Part shown: piece by piece, positions 55,743 through 64,000 of the stretch
Numbering within the stretch: position 1 is the stretch's first letter
Layout of the letters: the number at the start of each line of letters is the position of its first letter
NCBI GenBank assembly: GCA_016719755.1
Contig: JADJYM010000012.1
Location: forward strand, 253,001 to 317,000
Direction of reading: 5' to 3'
Source: Novosphingobium sp.
Lineage (GTDB): Bacteria; Pseudomonadota; Alphaproteobacteria; Sphingomonadales; Sphingomonadaceae
DNA: 64,000 nt
Made by a program: the position numbers and the translations under genes
Notes under the pieces: model-generated
Databases searched by the model: none
What the model was told of the DNA's origin: nothing
What the model saw: the letters and a program-made list of their open reading frames with translations, nothing else

Positions 55743-57080
55743 TTGACCCGTTCCCTGCCTGAAGGACTGGCCGCAGCCCTCGCCCGCGTCGGGCTTCCCG
55801 AGCCGCAGAGCCTGGAACGGCTGTCCGGCGGCGCCAACATGGAAAGCTGGCTGTTCCGCGCCGGCGAAGGCACCTACGTCCTGCGCCGCTCTCCCGCCGG
55901 CTTCGCGCTGATCGGCGGCCGTGCCATCGATCACAGAATCGAGGCCGCGCTGATCCGCGCTGCACACAAGGCCGGTGTCACCGCGCCCAGGGTTATCGTC
56001 GAACTGACCCAGGACGATGGAATCGGCGCGGGCTTCGTGATGGAGGCCCTGCCGGGCACCGCCTCGCCCCCCGAAATTCTGGCCGAAGCCGACCCCGCCC
56101 TGCTGATTGCCGACATCGGCCGCGAACTGGCCGCGACCCACGCCATCGATCCCGCCGAAGTAGCGGGCCTGCCGACGATGGTCACCGCCGATGCACTGGC
56201 CGATCTGCGGGCGCGCTTCATCGACTATGGCGGCGACCGCCCGGTCCTTGCTCTGGCGCTGCGCTGGCTGGAAGCGAACATTCCCCCGCCAGTGGCCCCG
56301 CGCCTGGTCCACGGCGATTTCCGCCTGGGCAACCTGCTGGTCGACAAGGGGCGCCTGACCGGCGTGCTCGACTGGGAGCTGGCCCATTTCGGCGATCCGC
56401 ACGAGGATCTGGCCTATGGCTGCATGACTGTCTGGCGGTTCAGTCGACCGGACCGCCCCGCCTATGGCCTCGCGTCGGTTGAGGCGCTGGCACAGGCCTA
56501 TGCCCAGGCCGGCGGTGAAGCCTTTGATCCCGTCCGCTTCCGCTTCTGGCTGGTCTACCGCACGTTCTGGTGGGCGCTGGGTTGCATCCAGATGGGCAAC
56601 ACCTGGCGCACCGGCCTCGATCGTTCGCTTGAGCGCGTGGTTGTCGCGCGGCGCACCAGCGAGCAGGAGCTCGACCTGCTGCTGCTGCTGGAAGACCTCG
56701 CGCCCGAGGCGGAACGCGCCCGCCCCCTGCCCCCATCGCCCGAGCCACTGGCCGAAGGCACCGGCGAGCCGAACGGCGCCGAAGTGCTGACCGCGATTTC
56801 GGAGTGGCTGAACGATGAAATCAAGCCGCTGGTCAGCGGCCGCAGCAAGTTCAATCTGGCCGTGGCACGCAACGCGCTGGGGATCGTCGCGCGTGAGATC
56901 GTGCAGCGCCCGGTCGCAACCGACGCCGCGCTCGCCGCCGATCTGCTGGCCGGGCGCGCCGACCTTGCCACGCCCGGCCTGCTCGCCCGCCTGCGCCGCG
57001 CCGCGCTCGACAAGCTCTCCGCCGACATGCCGAAATATCCGGCGCTGGCCATTGCCCGCGCCCAATGGGAAGGAAACTGA
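55743..57080 (+). CDS. Phosphotransferase family protein (ACAD10/11 N-terminal-like)
   Basis: An aminoglycoside phosphotransferase-fold kinase of 445 residues, starting at TTG 55743. The Brenner motif HGDFRLGNLLVD carries the catalytic Asp, and GVLDWELAHFGDPHEDLAYG the metal-binding DxD. In bacteria these kinases are often adjacent to acyl-CoA dehydrogenases, and human ACAD10/ACAD11 fuse the two, with the kinase domain phosphorylating 4-hydroxyacyl-CoA. Here the acyl-CoA dehydrogenase starts 1 bp after the stop, which supports that route. The C-terminal extension (about 330-445) is not part of the kinase core. Confidence 0.87.
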   Translation: MTRSLPEGLAAALARVGLPEPQSLERLSGGANMESWLFRAGEGTYVLRRSPAGFALIGGRAIDHRIEAALIRAAHKAGVTAPRVIVELTQDDGIGAGFVMEALPGTASPPEILAEADPALLIADIGRELAATHAIDPAEVAGLPTMVTADALADLRARFIDYGGDRPVLALALRWLEANIPPPVAPRLVHGDFRLGNLLVDKGRLTGVLDWELAHFGDPHEDLAYGCMTVWRFSRPDRPAYGLASVEALAQAYAQAGGEAFDPVRFRFWLVYRTFWWALGCIQMGNTWRTGLDRSLERVVVARRTSEQELDLLLLLEDLAPEAERARPLPPSPEPLAEGTGEPNGAEVLTAISEWLNDEIKPLVSGRSKFNLAVARNALGIVAREIVQRPVATDAALAADLLAGRADLATPGLLARLRRAALDKLSADMPKYPALAIARAQWEGN

Positions 57081-57081
57081 G

Positions 57082-58371
57082 ATGGATTTTGCGCTCCCCC
57101 AGGACCTCGTCGCTTACCTCGCCGAGCTAGACGAATTCATCGCCCGCGAGATCAAGCCGCTTGAGCAGCAGGACGACAACATCCGCTTCTTCGATCACCG
57201 CCGCGAATGGGCGCGCACTGATTTCGAGAACGGCGGCCTGCCCCGCCACGAATGGGAAATGCTCCTGCGCGAAGCGTCGATCCGCGCCGACCAGGCCGGC
57301 CACTGGCGCTTTTCCGCCCCAAAGAAGTACGGCGGCAAGGACGGGTCCAACCTGTGGATGGCCGTGATCCGCGACCGCTTCGCCGCCATGGGACTGGGGC
57401 TGCACAACGATCTGCAGAACGAGCATTCGATCGTCGGCAATTTCCCCTTCGTCGCCATGTTCGAACACTTCGGAACCGAGGAGCAGCAGCACGAATTCAT
57501 CCTTGGCGGCTTTGGGCGCACCCGCCGCACCGCCTTTGGCCTGACTGAGCCGCTCCACGGATCAGACGCGACCCACATGGAAACCAGAGCCGTGCGCGAG
57601 ACCCGCGATGGCGTTTCCGGCTGGCGGATCGACGGCGAGAAGATGTGGACCACTGGCATGCACGTTGCCACCCACTGCGCCACTTTCGCACGGACCAGCG
57701 GCAAGGACGGCGATGCCAAGGGCATCACCTGCTTCCTCGTGCCTAACCCCACCGAAGGGCTGGTGATCGAGGAGTACCTGTGGACCTTCAACATGCCGAC
57801 CGACCATCCCCGCGTCAGCTTCACCAATGTCTGGGTGCCGGACAGCGCGGTGCTTGGCCCGGTCGATGGCGGCCTCGCCATCGCGCAAAGCTTCGTCCAC
57901 CAGAACCGCATCCGTCAGGCCGCCAGCTCGCTGGGCGCGGCGACCTATTGCGTCGAGGAATCGGTCAAGTACGCGCGGGAGCGCAAGCCGTTCGGTGCGG
58001 AACTGGCCCGCAATCAGGGTATCCAGTTCCCGCTGGTGGAATTGGCCACCCAGTGCGAGATGCTGCGCACGCTGATCTACAAGACCGCCTGGGAAATGGA
58101 CCAGCTTGAGCACAAGGAGATCGAGCACCAGCTGTCCGACAAGATCTCGATGTGCAACTACTACGCCAACCGGCTGGTCTGCGAAGCCGCCGACCGGGCG
58201 ATGCAGGTCCACGGCGGGATCGGCTATTCGCGCCACAAGCCGTTCGAGCACATCTATCGCCACCACCGCCGTTACCGGATCACCGAAGGCGCCGAGGAAA
58301 TCCAGATGCGCAAGGTAGGCGCCTACCTGTTTGGCTACCTCGGCCCGCGCAAGGCGATGTTCGCGAAGTAA
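57082..58371 (+). CDS. Acyl-CoA dehydrogenase family protein
   Basis: An FAD-dependent 429-residue enzyme. TRRTAFGLTEPLHGSDATHM forms the FAD-binding loop; GWRIDGEKMWTTG and the signature DRAMQVHGGIGYSRHKPFEHIYRHHRRYRITEGAEEIQMR are typical. The catalytic Glu aligned with the C-terminal domain is in the last segment (ITEGAEEI). It is coupled to the upstream phosphotransferase gene, suggesting joint catabolism of a hydroxy-acyl or branched acyl-CoA. A hairpin with stem GGCGGGGCC/GGCCCCGCC follows at 58376-58407. Confidence 0.92.
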   Translation: MDFALPQDLVAYLAELDEFIAREIKPLEQQDDNIRFFDHRREWARTDFENGGLPRHEWEMLLREASIRADQAGHWRFSAPKKYGGKDGSNLWMAVIRDRFAAMGLGLHNDLQNEHSIVGNFPFVAMFEHFGTEEQQHEFILGGFGRTRRTAFGLTEPLHGSDATHMETRAVRETRDGVSGWRIDGEKMWTTGMHVATHCATFARTSGKDGDAKGITCFLVPNPTEGLVIEEYLWTFNMPTDHPRVSFTNVWVPDSAVLGPVDGGLAIAQSFVHQNRIRQAASSLGAATYCVEESVKYARERKPFGAELARNQGIQFPLVELATQCEMLRTLIYKTAWEMDQLEHKEIEHQLSDKISMCNYYANRLVCEAADRAMQVHGGIGYSRHKPFEHIYRHHRRYRITEGAEEIQMRKVGAYLFGYLGPRKAMFAK

Positions 58372-58375
58372 GGCA

Positions 58376-58407
58376 GGCGGGGCCGGGCATCAGCGCCTGG
58401 CCCCGCC
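58376..58407. terminator. Hairpin after the acyl-CoA dehydrogenase
   Basis: A 9-bp perfect outer stem continues inward with one bulge, between convergent genes. There is no T run, so it is a weak or bidirectional terminator at best. Confidence 0.4.
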
Positions 58408-58414
58408 ATTCCAG

Positions 58415-59041
58415 TCAGAAGCAGTGCTGTAGATTCCAGAGCACTACTCCACCCTGCAAGACTGTCGTCGAAATGGCCCACTCATCGACCATGCTGGGAT
58501 GGTTCTTCCAGAGATACCGGGTGATCATGTAGTGCAACACGCCCGAACCGGCCTTGACGGCGATTATCTTGCCCGCTGACGGATTATGGCCCAGTAGCGG
58601 GTTCATTTCCCGACAGCGGTTGCGTTCCAGGCAACTGATCGTTTCCACGGCATCGACGATGTTAAGCACCTGGAAAGCGATCTCGAATTTACGAATGTCG
58701 CGCCATTCGACCTTTCGTTTCGATACCGCGTAGGCCTGCGGCGTCGGCAAGGGCTGGCCTGCACCGCCCCCGGGCACATCGTGGCCAAGAACGGGGGTTC
58801 TGGTGAGCGGCCCCGGCCACTCTTCCATCCCGCCTGAGGAAAGATTCGTGGATTGCTGGCCCGCAATCTGCGGCTCGCGTAGGGCAGGAGCCCTGCCCTC
58901 GGGCTCCCCCGGGCTGGACGGCGCAAGGCGGAAATGACCGATCTGCTCGTCCAGTTCCACGAACGCCGGCCGACCTTGCTCCGACCGCGACGGCACCAAG
59001 TTATTGGCAAATCCTGCAGCACCTGCAGATGATGCTTGCAA
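58415..59041 (-). CDS. Hypothetical secreted protein with an unresolved 5' end
   Basis: No family recognised. The conserved-looking part is C-terminal (NIVDAVETISCLERNRCREMNPLLG...AVKAGSGVLHYMITRYLW...STTVLQGGVVLWNL), probably two membrane helices. The annotated TTG start would cut into a signal peptide: the same frame continues upstream to about 59122 and reads a basic n-region (LRKFNRARVF) and hydrophobic core (TFVFVSAFLLAL), but without ATG/GTG/TTG. A second frame starting TTG at 59138 could join it through a small indel. Base composition is AT-rich at the 5' end. Either the start is unusual or another indel is present. Confidence 0.55.
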   Translation of the reverse strand: MQASSAGAAGFANNLVPSRSEQGRPAFVELDEQIGHFRLAPSSPGEPEGRAPALREPQIAGQQSTNLSSGGMEEWPGPLTRTPVLGHDVPGGGAGQPLPTPQAYAVSKRKVEWRDIRKFEIAFQVLNIVDAVETISCLERNRCREMNPLLGHNPSAGKIIAVKAGSGVLHYMITRYLWKNHPSMVDEWAISTTVLQGGVVLWNLQHCF

Positions 59042-59138
59042 TGCAAGAAGGAAAGCGGATACGAAAACGAAAGTACTATCAGAAATATGATAAAATACCC
59101 TTGCGCGGTTAAATTTACGCAGTGAGATGTTTTATTCA

Positions 59139-59344
59139 ATCATACAAGCCCCCTTTTGGACAAGAGGGTTTTCCAGGATCATGATTGATAATCCCGGATC
59201 AGAGACATAGTCACTTATACTTATTAACCGGAAAAAGAGTCGTCCAGTTGCACCTTTTCGCCAAAAGGCAAGGCTGCTTTCCGCAAGCCGCCGCGCCGCG
59301 ACAGATCGCTGCGCCAAAGCTACGGCGCAGGCGCTCCACTAGCT
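59139..59344. other. Intergenic region between divergently oriented low-GC and globin genes
   Basis: AT-rich on the left (with a small hairpin CCCTTTT-ggac-AAGAGGG at about 59151-59168) and GC-rich toward the globin gene stop. I see no ORF or RNA gene I can support. Confidence 0.45.
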
Positions 59345-59848
59345 CTAGGACGCGGATGGATGCGGCAGGCTGTCCCCGCTGCGCATCGCCGCGATCCCGC
59401 CGCCGCGCTGCATCTCGATGCCGGTGAGCAGGCTGTCGGCGATCATCCGCGCCCTGGCGCCAACCGCGCGCGCCGCCTCACCCTGCGGCTCAAGGCGCGC
59501 GAGCGCGGCATAGAACAGCTCCAGCCAGTGGGCAAAGTGGCGCGCCTCCAGCCCCGGGATTGCCAGATGCATCCGCATCGGATTCCCGGAATATTCGCCG
59601 CTGTTCAGCAGGACCCCGCGCCAGAACGTCTTCATCCGCGCCAAATGCGGCCCCCAATCGGCGATCCGCGCGGCAAAGATCGGCCCCAGCAGCGCATCTT
59701 CGCGCACCGAGGCATAGAACGTCTCGACAAAGGCATCGATATAGGCGGGATCGATTCCGATTGCGGCAGCTTCCGCGCGCTTGCGCTCGCGCGCGGCAAG
59801 GGCGTGGGGATGGCCGCGCTTGCGCAGCGGTTGGGGAGCCTCGGTCAT
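59345..59848 (-). CDS. Group III truncated hemoglobin
   Basis: A 167-residue 2/2 globin. The heme-binding region includes FVETFYASVREDALLGPIF, HLARMKTFWRGVLLNSGEYSG and MRMHLAIPGLEARHFAHWLELF (proximal histidine region), the pattern of group III truncated globins. These bind oxygen or NO; the role is uncertain in most alphaproteobacteria. The C-terminal extension rich in Gly/Arg is not part of the globin fold. It stands alone between low-homology neighbours. Confidence 0.85.
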   Translation of the reverse strand: MTEAPQPLRKRGHPHALAARERKRAEAAAIGIDPAYIDAFVETFYASVREDALLGPIFAARIADWGPHLARMKTFWRGVLLNSGEYSGNPMRMHLAIPGLEARHFAHWLELFYAALARLEPQGEAARAVGARARMIADSLLTGIEMQRGGGIAAMRSGDSLPHPSAS

Positions 59849-59896
59849 GCTGCGGATATGGGGTGCGCGGCCAACGCCTTCAATCCGAGCGTGCGA

Positions 59897-60949
59897 TCAG
59901 CGGGAGGCGCTGCGCCGCAGGCTGGAGCTTTCGATCTGGTAGCCATCGTAGACCGCCCGCGCAATCGAGGCGATGCGCGCCGCGCGGTTGGCCTTGCTGC
60001 CTTGCCCGGTAACATAGATCGCCACGGCAATCGCCCGCCCGTCAGGCGTGTTGATAATCCCGACATCGCTGGCGGTGTTGCTGAGCGTCCCCGTCTTGTG
60101 GGCAACGCGCGCGTCTTCGGGCAACAGCCCCGGAATGCGGTTCTTGCCGGTGACGCAGCGTTCCATCGCGCCGATCAGCACGGCGCGGCTCTGCGGGGTC
60201 AGCCAGCGCCCCTGGTAAAGGCCCGAAACCAGATTGACCATCGCCACCGGAGTGGCGCTGTCGCGCAGGTCAACAGTGCGCGCCGGATCGTGCTCACCAT
60301 CGTCGCGCACCAGAGTGGCGATATCACGGTCGATCCTGAGACCGGTTAGCCCGGCGGAACGCATCCAGCGGTTAACTGCTGCCGGGCCGCCAACCGCCTT
60401 GAGCAAGGCATCGGTCGCCGGATTGTCGCTGCGGGTGATGGCCAGTTCGATCAGGCTCTGCGCCGACATCATCTGCCCGGCTCGGACCGGCGCTACCGCC
60501 GAGGAAAACTTGGCCGAACGCACCGGCAGCATCAGCGGGAACTGGTCAGACAGCCTCCAGCGGCCGCGATCGACCCCGTCGAGATAGGTTGCGACGATCG
60601 CGATCTTGCTGGTCGAGGCCATCGGGAAGGGCTGGTCGCCCAGCACCGAAACCATCCGGCCAGAAGCCAGATCGAGCGCGGCCACGCCAATGCGGCCCTG
60701 TCCGGCATCGGCATAGGCCGCAAGCTGCGCCTCAAGGCTGCCGCCGAAGACATTGACCGAAGGAGCAGGAACCCACGGCTGGACCGTCGAGGCAACTTCC
60801 GGGGGCGTGCGCAGTTCGGTGCCGAACGTGCGGTCGAACGCGGAATCGATCGAATCGGCGCGTGCCGCAGCCGGCGCAACCAGCGCGCCAGCCAGCGCCA
60901 GCGTTCCGATCAGTCGCGTGAGAAGTCCCGTCATCATCACCGCGCGCAT
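59897..60949 (-). CDS. Class A beta-lactamase-like serine hydrolase with a non-canonical omega loop
   Basis: A secreted protein of 350 residues. A signal peptide (about 1-31, ending APAAARADS) precedes the class A fold. Motifs are S-x-x-K (S112-TS-K115 in MASTSKIAIVA), the SDN loop at 174-176 (ITRSDNPATD) and KTG at 285-287 (VAHKTGTLSNTASDVGII). The omega-loop DLRDSATP (227-234) is recognisable, but the positions equal to Glu166 and Asn170 of class A enzymes are Asp217 and Asp221, with a Glu at 219. Deacylation may therefore be altered, and the enzyme may be a weak beta-lactamase or another serine hydrolase. The ATG at 60949 is preferred over the open frame to 61084. Confidence 0.8.
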   Translation of the reverse strand: MRAVMMTGLLTRLIGTLALAGALVAPAAARADSIDSAFDRTFGTELRTPPEVASTVQPWVPAPSVNVFGGSLEAQLAAYADAGQGRIGVAALDLASGRMVSVLGDQPFPMASTSKIAIVATYLDGVDRGRWRLSDQFPLMLPVRSAKFSSAVAPVRAGQMMSAQSLIELAITRSDNPATDALLKAVGGPAAVNRWMRSAGLTGLRIDRDIATLVRDDGEHDPARTVDLRDSATPVAMVNLVSGLYQGRWLTPQSRAVLIGAMERCVTGKNRIPGLLPEDARVAHKTGTLSNTASDVGIINTPDGRAIAVAIYVTGQGSKANRAARIASIARAVYDGYQIESSSLRRSASR

Positions 60950-61114
60950 TAACCCAATCGTGGTTTCGAAATGTCTAACCAGACTGGCCAAGGTGGCCGC
61001 CACACTCAATTGCCGAGCGACGAACCGAAGGCTGGATGCGGGGAAACGCCTAGATCGGGGAACATCGAGACCGCGACCGGGCATTTTCGCGGTCTCGCGC
61101 GCCTCGCAATGAAA

Positions 61115-61142
61115 GGGGCCGGAAGATCGCTCTTCCGGCCCC
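61115..61142 (-). terminator. Hairpin after groEL
   Basis: A perfect 12-bp stem (GGGGCCGGAAGA / TCTTCCGGCCCC) with a 4-nt loop, 30 bp after the groEL stop. On the minus strand it is followed by TTTCATT, so it probably ends the groESL transcript. Confidence 0.75.
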
Positions 61143-61171
61143 CGTCATTCGGATTGGTAGTGCGCGAGGGC

Positions 61172-62828
<1,657 letters not shown>

Positions 62829-62911
62829 TCAAATCAAACGGTTAAACTGTGAATGGACACACCGGACACTGTCCTGACAAAAGGTTGTCCAGCGGGCAGG
62901 AGATCAGGCGT

Positions 62912-63199
62912 TCAGCCGATGATCCCGAGGATGTCCGATTCCTTCATGATCAGCAGGTCTTCGCCGTTCAGCTTGACCTCGGTGCCGGACCACTTGCCGA
63001 ACAGCACGCGGTCGCCAGCCTTGACGTCCAGCGGAGTAACCTTGCCATCTTCGGCCTTGTTGCCGGCGCCAACGGCGACGACTTCGCCTTCGGCCGGCTT
63101 TTCCTTGGCGCTGTCGGGGATGATGATCCCGCCAGCGGTCTTTTCTTCGGCCTCGACGCGGCGAACCAGCACGCGATCGTGCAGGGGACGGAAGCTCAT
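62912..63199 (-). CDS. groES: Co-chaperonin GroES
   Basis: The 10-kDa lid of the GroEL cage, 95 residues. It starts [29 protein letters not shown], with the mobile loop (residues about 17-32) that contacts GroEL, and ends ESDILGIIG. The ATG at 63199 is preferred over the open frame to 63286. It lies 95 bp upstream of groEL, with a CIRCE operator 35-61 bp upstream, so the pair is probably one HrcA-controlled operon. Confidence 0.97.
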   Translation of the reverse strand: MSFRPLHDRVLVRRVEAEEKTAGGIIIPDSAKEKPAEGEVVAVGAGNKAEDGKVTPLDVKAGDRVLFGKWSGTEVKLNGEDLLIMKESDILGIIG

Positions 63200-63233
63200 G
63201 TGGATTTCCTCTCTACATGACAGTTGAAATGTC

Positions 63234-63260
63234 TTGGCACTCCCCCACGGAGAGTGCCAG
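63234..63260 (-). promoter_or_regulatory. CIRCE element (HrcA operator) of groESL
   Basis: TTGGCACTC-N9-GAGTGCCAG matches the CIRCE pattern (TTAGCACTC-N9-GAGTGCTAA) with exact 9-nt spacing and one arm mismatch pair. It lies 35-61 bp upstream of the groES start, the normal place, and implies heat-shock control by HrcA, whose gene is not in the window. Confidence 0.9.
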
Positions 63261-63332
63261 CGAGGCGCATATGGGTGGGGGTTCATCCGCCGTCAAGGCG
63301 GGAGCCACGTAAAAAATCGCTTGGCGCGAATC

Positions 63333-64000
63333 TCAGGCCGGGAACAGTCCCAGCGCCTCGCGGCGGTGCCAGCGCCAGGTCAGCAGCGCGGCAACCACCA
63401 CCAGCCCGGCTGCCAGCCCGATCCATACGCCGATCCCGGCAAGCGGCGTGCGGAACCCCAGCCACAGACAGATGGCAAAGCCGACAACCCAGTAACCGAA
63501 CAGCGCCATGGCCATGGGTACGCGGGTATCCTGCAGCCCGCGCAGGGCTCCGGCCATCACCGCCTGGGCGCCATCGAACAGCTGGAAGGCGGCGGCGACC
63601 ATCATGTACTGCACCGCGAAGCCGACCAGCGCCGCGTTGTGCGCCGCCGCCGGATCGAGATAGAGGCTCAGGACAAAGCGCGGCGCGAACAGCATCAGCG
63701 CCGCGGGCACCAGCATGAACGATAGCGACAGCCCAAGGGCCACCCAGCCCGCCCGGCCCGCCGCCACCCGATCACCCGCGCCGAAGTGGTAGCCGACCCG
63801 GATCGTCGCCGCCTGACCGATTCCGAAGGGCACCTGGAAGGCCAGTGCTGCTACCTGCAGCGCCACCGCATGACCGGCAAGCTCTGCCGCGCCGATCCAG
63901 CCCATCAGCAGCGCCGCACCGCTGAACAGCCCGGCTTCCGCCAGGATTGTCAGGGCAATCGGGGTGCCCAGGCGGACAATCTCGCGCAGGCGCTGCCATT
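63333..64000 (-). CDS. MATE family efflux transporter (NorM-like), 3' part
   Basis: A multidrug/sodium or proton antiporter of the MATE family; the gene runs off the right edge of the window, so only about 222 C-terminal residues are present. Membrane helices alternate with short loops; TILAEAGLFSGAALLMGWIGAAELAGHAVALQ, GIGQAATIRVGYHFGAGDR and FDGAQAVMAGALRGLQDTRVP match the family's internal repeat. The frame is open across the window edge. No resistance specificity can be inferred. Confidence 0.85.
   Translation of the reverse strand, partial: WQRLREIVRLGTPIALTILAEAGLFSGAALLMGWIGAAELAGHAVALQVAALAFQVPFGIGQAATIRVGYHFGAGDRVAAGRAGWVALGLSLSFMLVPAALMLFAPRFVLSLYLDPAAAHNAALVGFAVQYMMVAAAFQLFDGAQAVMAGALRGLQDTRVPMAMALFGYWVVGFAICLWLGFRTPLAGIGVWIGLAAGLVVVAALLTWRWHRREALGLFPA

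Overview
The window is a contiguous stretch of a GC-rich alphaproteobacterial chromosome. Protein content points to the Sphingomonadales (Novosphingobium/Sphingomonas/Erythrobacter-like): a DUF4167 RNA-associated protein, a CDC48-type double AAA ATPase, a Gum/Wza-Wzc exopolysaccharide set, PmbA, scoAB-type CoA transferase, and palindromic intergenic repeats of a type common in this order. The lineage is an inference from gene content; there is no rRNA in the window. No tRNA, rRNA, CRISPR array or prophage was recognised.

Layout. 1-753: 3' end of holA. 938-6164: exopolysaccharide locus 1 (truncated sugar-phosphate transferase, Wza-like export lipoprotein, Wzc-like tyrosine autokinase, TPR protein). 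6341-7426: ribbon-helix-helix protein and rlmJ. 7695-9031: a solitary, compositionally foreign gene with a HEPN-like C-terminus, split by a frameshift. 9172-11457: murA and galU, divergent. 11482-14502: a membrane-anchored STAND-type P-loop NTPase. 14573-22468: exopolysaccharide/glycan locus 2 on the minus strand (flippase, DegT aminotransferase, hexapeptide acyltransferase, two glycosyltransferases). An IS21-family element (17908-20416) is inserted in the aminotransferase gene with a 7-bp target duplication. 22491-29679: hbd, cobalamin adenosyltransferase, HIG1 protein, gluQ, an HNH nuclease, a small membrane protein with an internal 50-residue duplication, rpoN and lptB. 29863-42202: housekeeping genes (pmbA, ppa, M61 peptidase, hisS-prfA-prmC, DUF4167, lnt, metK, GST). 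42234-50834: ferritin-like protein, nitronate monooxygenase, scoAB with a divergent LysR regulator, HAD hydrolase, universal stress protein, CDC48 ATPase. 51130-58371: mscS-polA, an Ala-rich lipoprotein, and a phosphotransferase plus acyl-CoA dehydrogenase pair. 58415-64000: hypothetical secreted protein, truncated globin, class A beta-lactamase-like protein, groESL with a CIRCE operator, and the 3' part of a MATE transporter.

How the genes work together. The two glycan loci and galU (UDP-glucose supply) describe a Wzx/Wzy-type surface polysaccharide pathway. As read, that pathway is broken twice: the initiating transferase has lost its C-terminus at a deletion-like junction, and the aminotransferase carries the IS. 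hisS-prfA-prmC and polA-mscS are tightly overlapping gene sets. scoAB/hbd and the APH/ACAD pair point to acyl-CoA and ketone-body metabolism.

Caution. Several single-base frameshifts occur within 64 kb, in groEL, a GT4 glycosyltransferase, the HEPN-like gene, istA (three) and istB, plus a doubtful 5' end at 59 kb. Because groEL should be essential, some of these are probably sequence or assembly errors rather than true pseudogenes. The strongest candidates for something undescribed are the HEPN-like island gene (7695-9031), the membrane STAND NTPase (11482-14502), and the palindrome-rich, terminator-ended intergenic region at 48119-48521, which may encode a small RNA.
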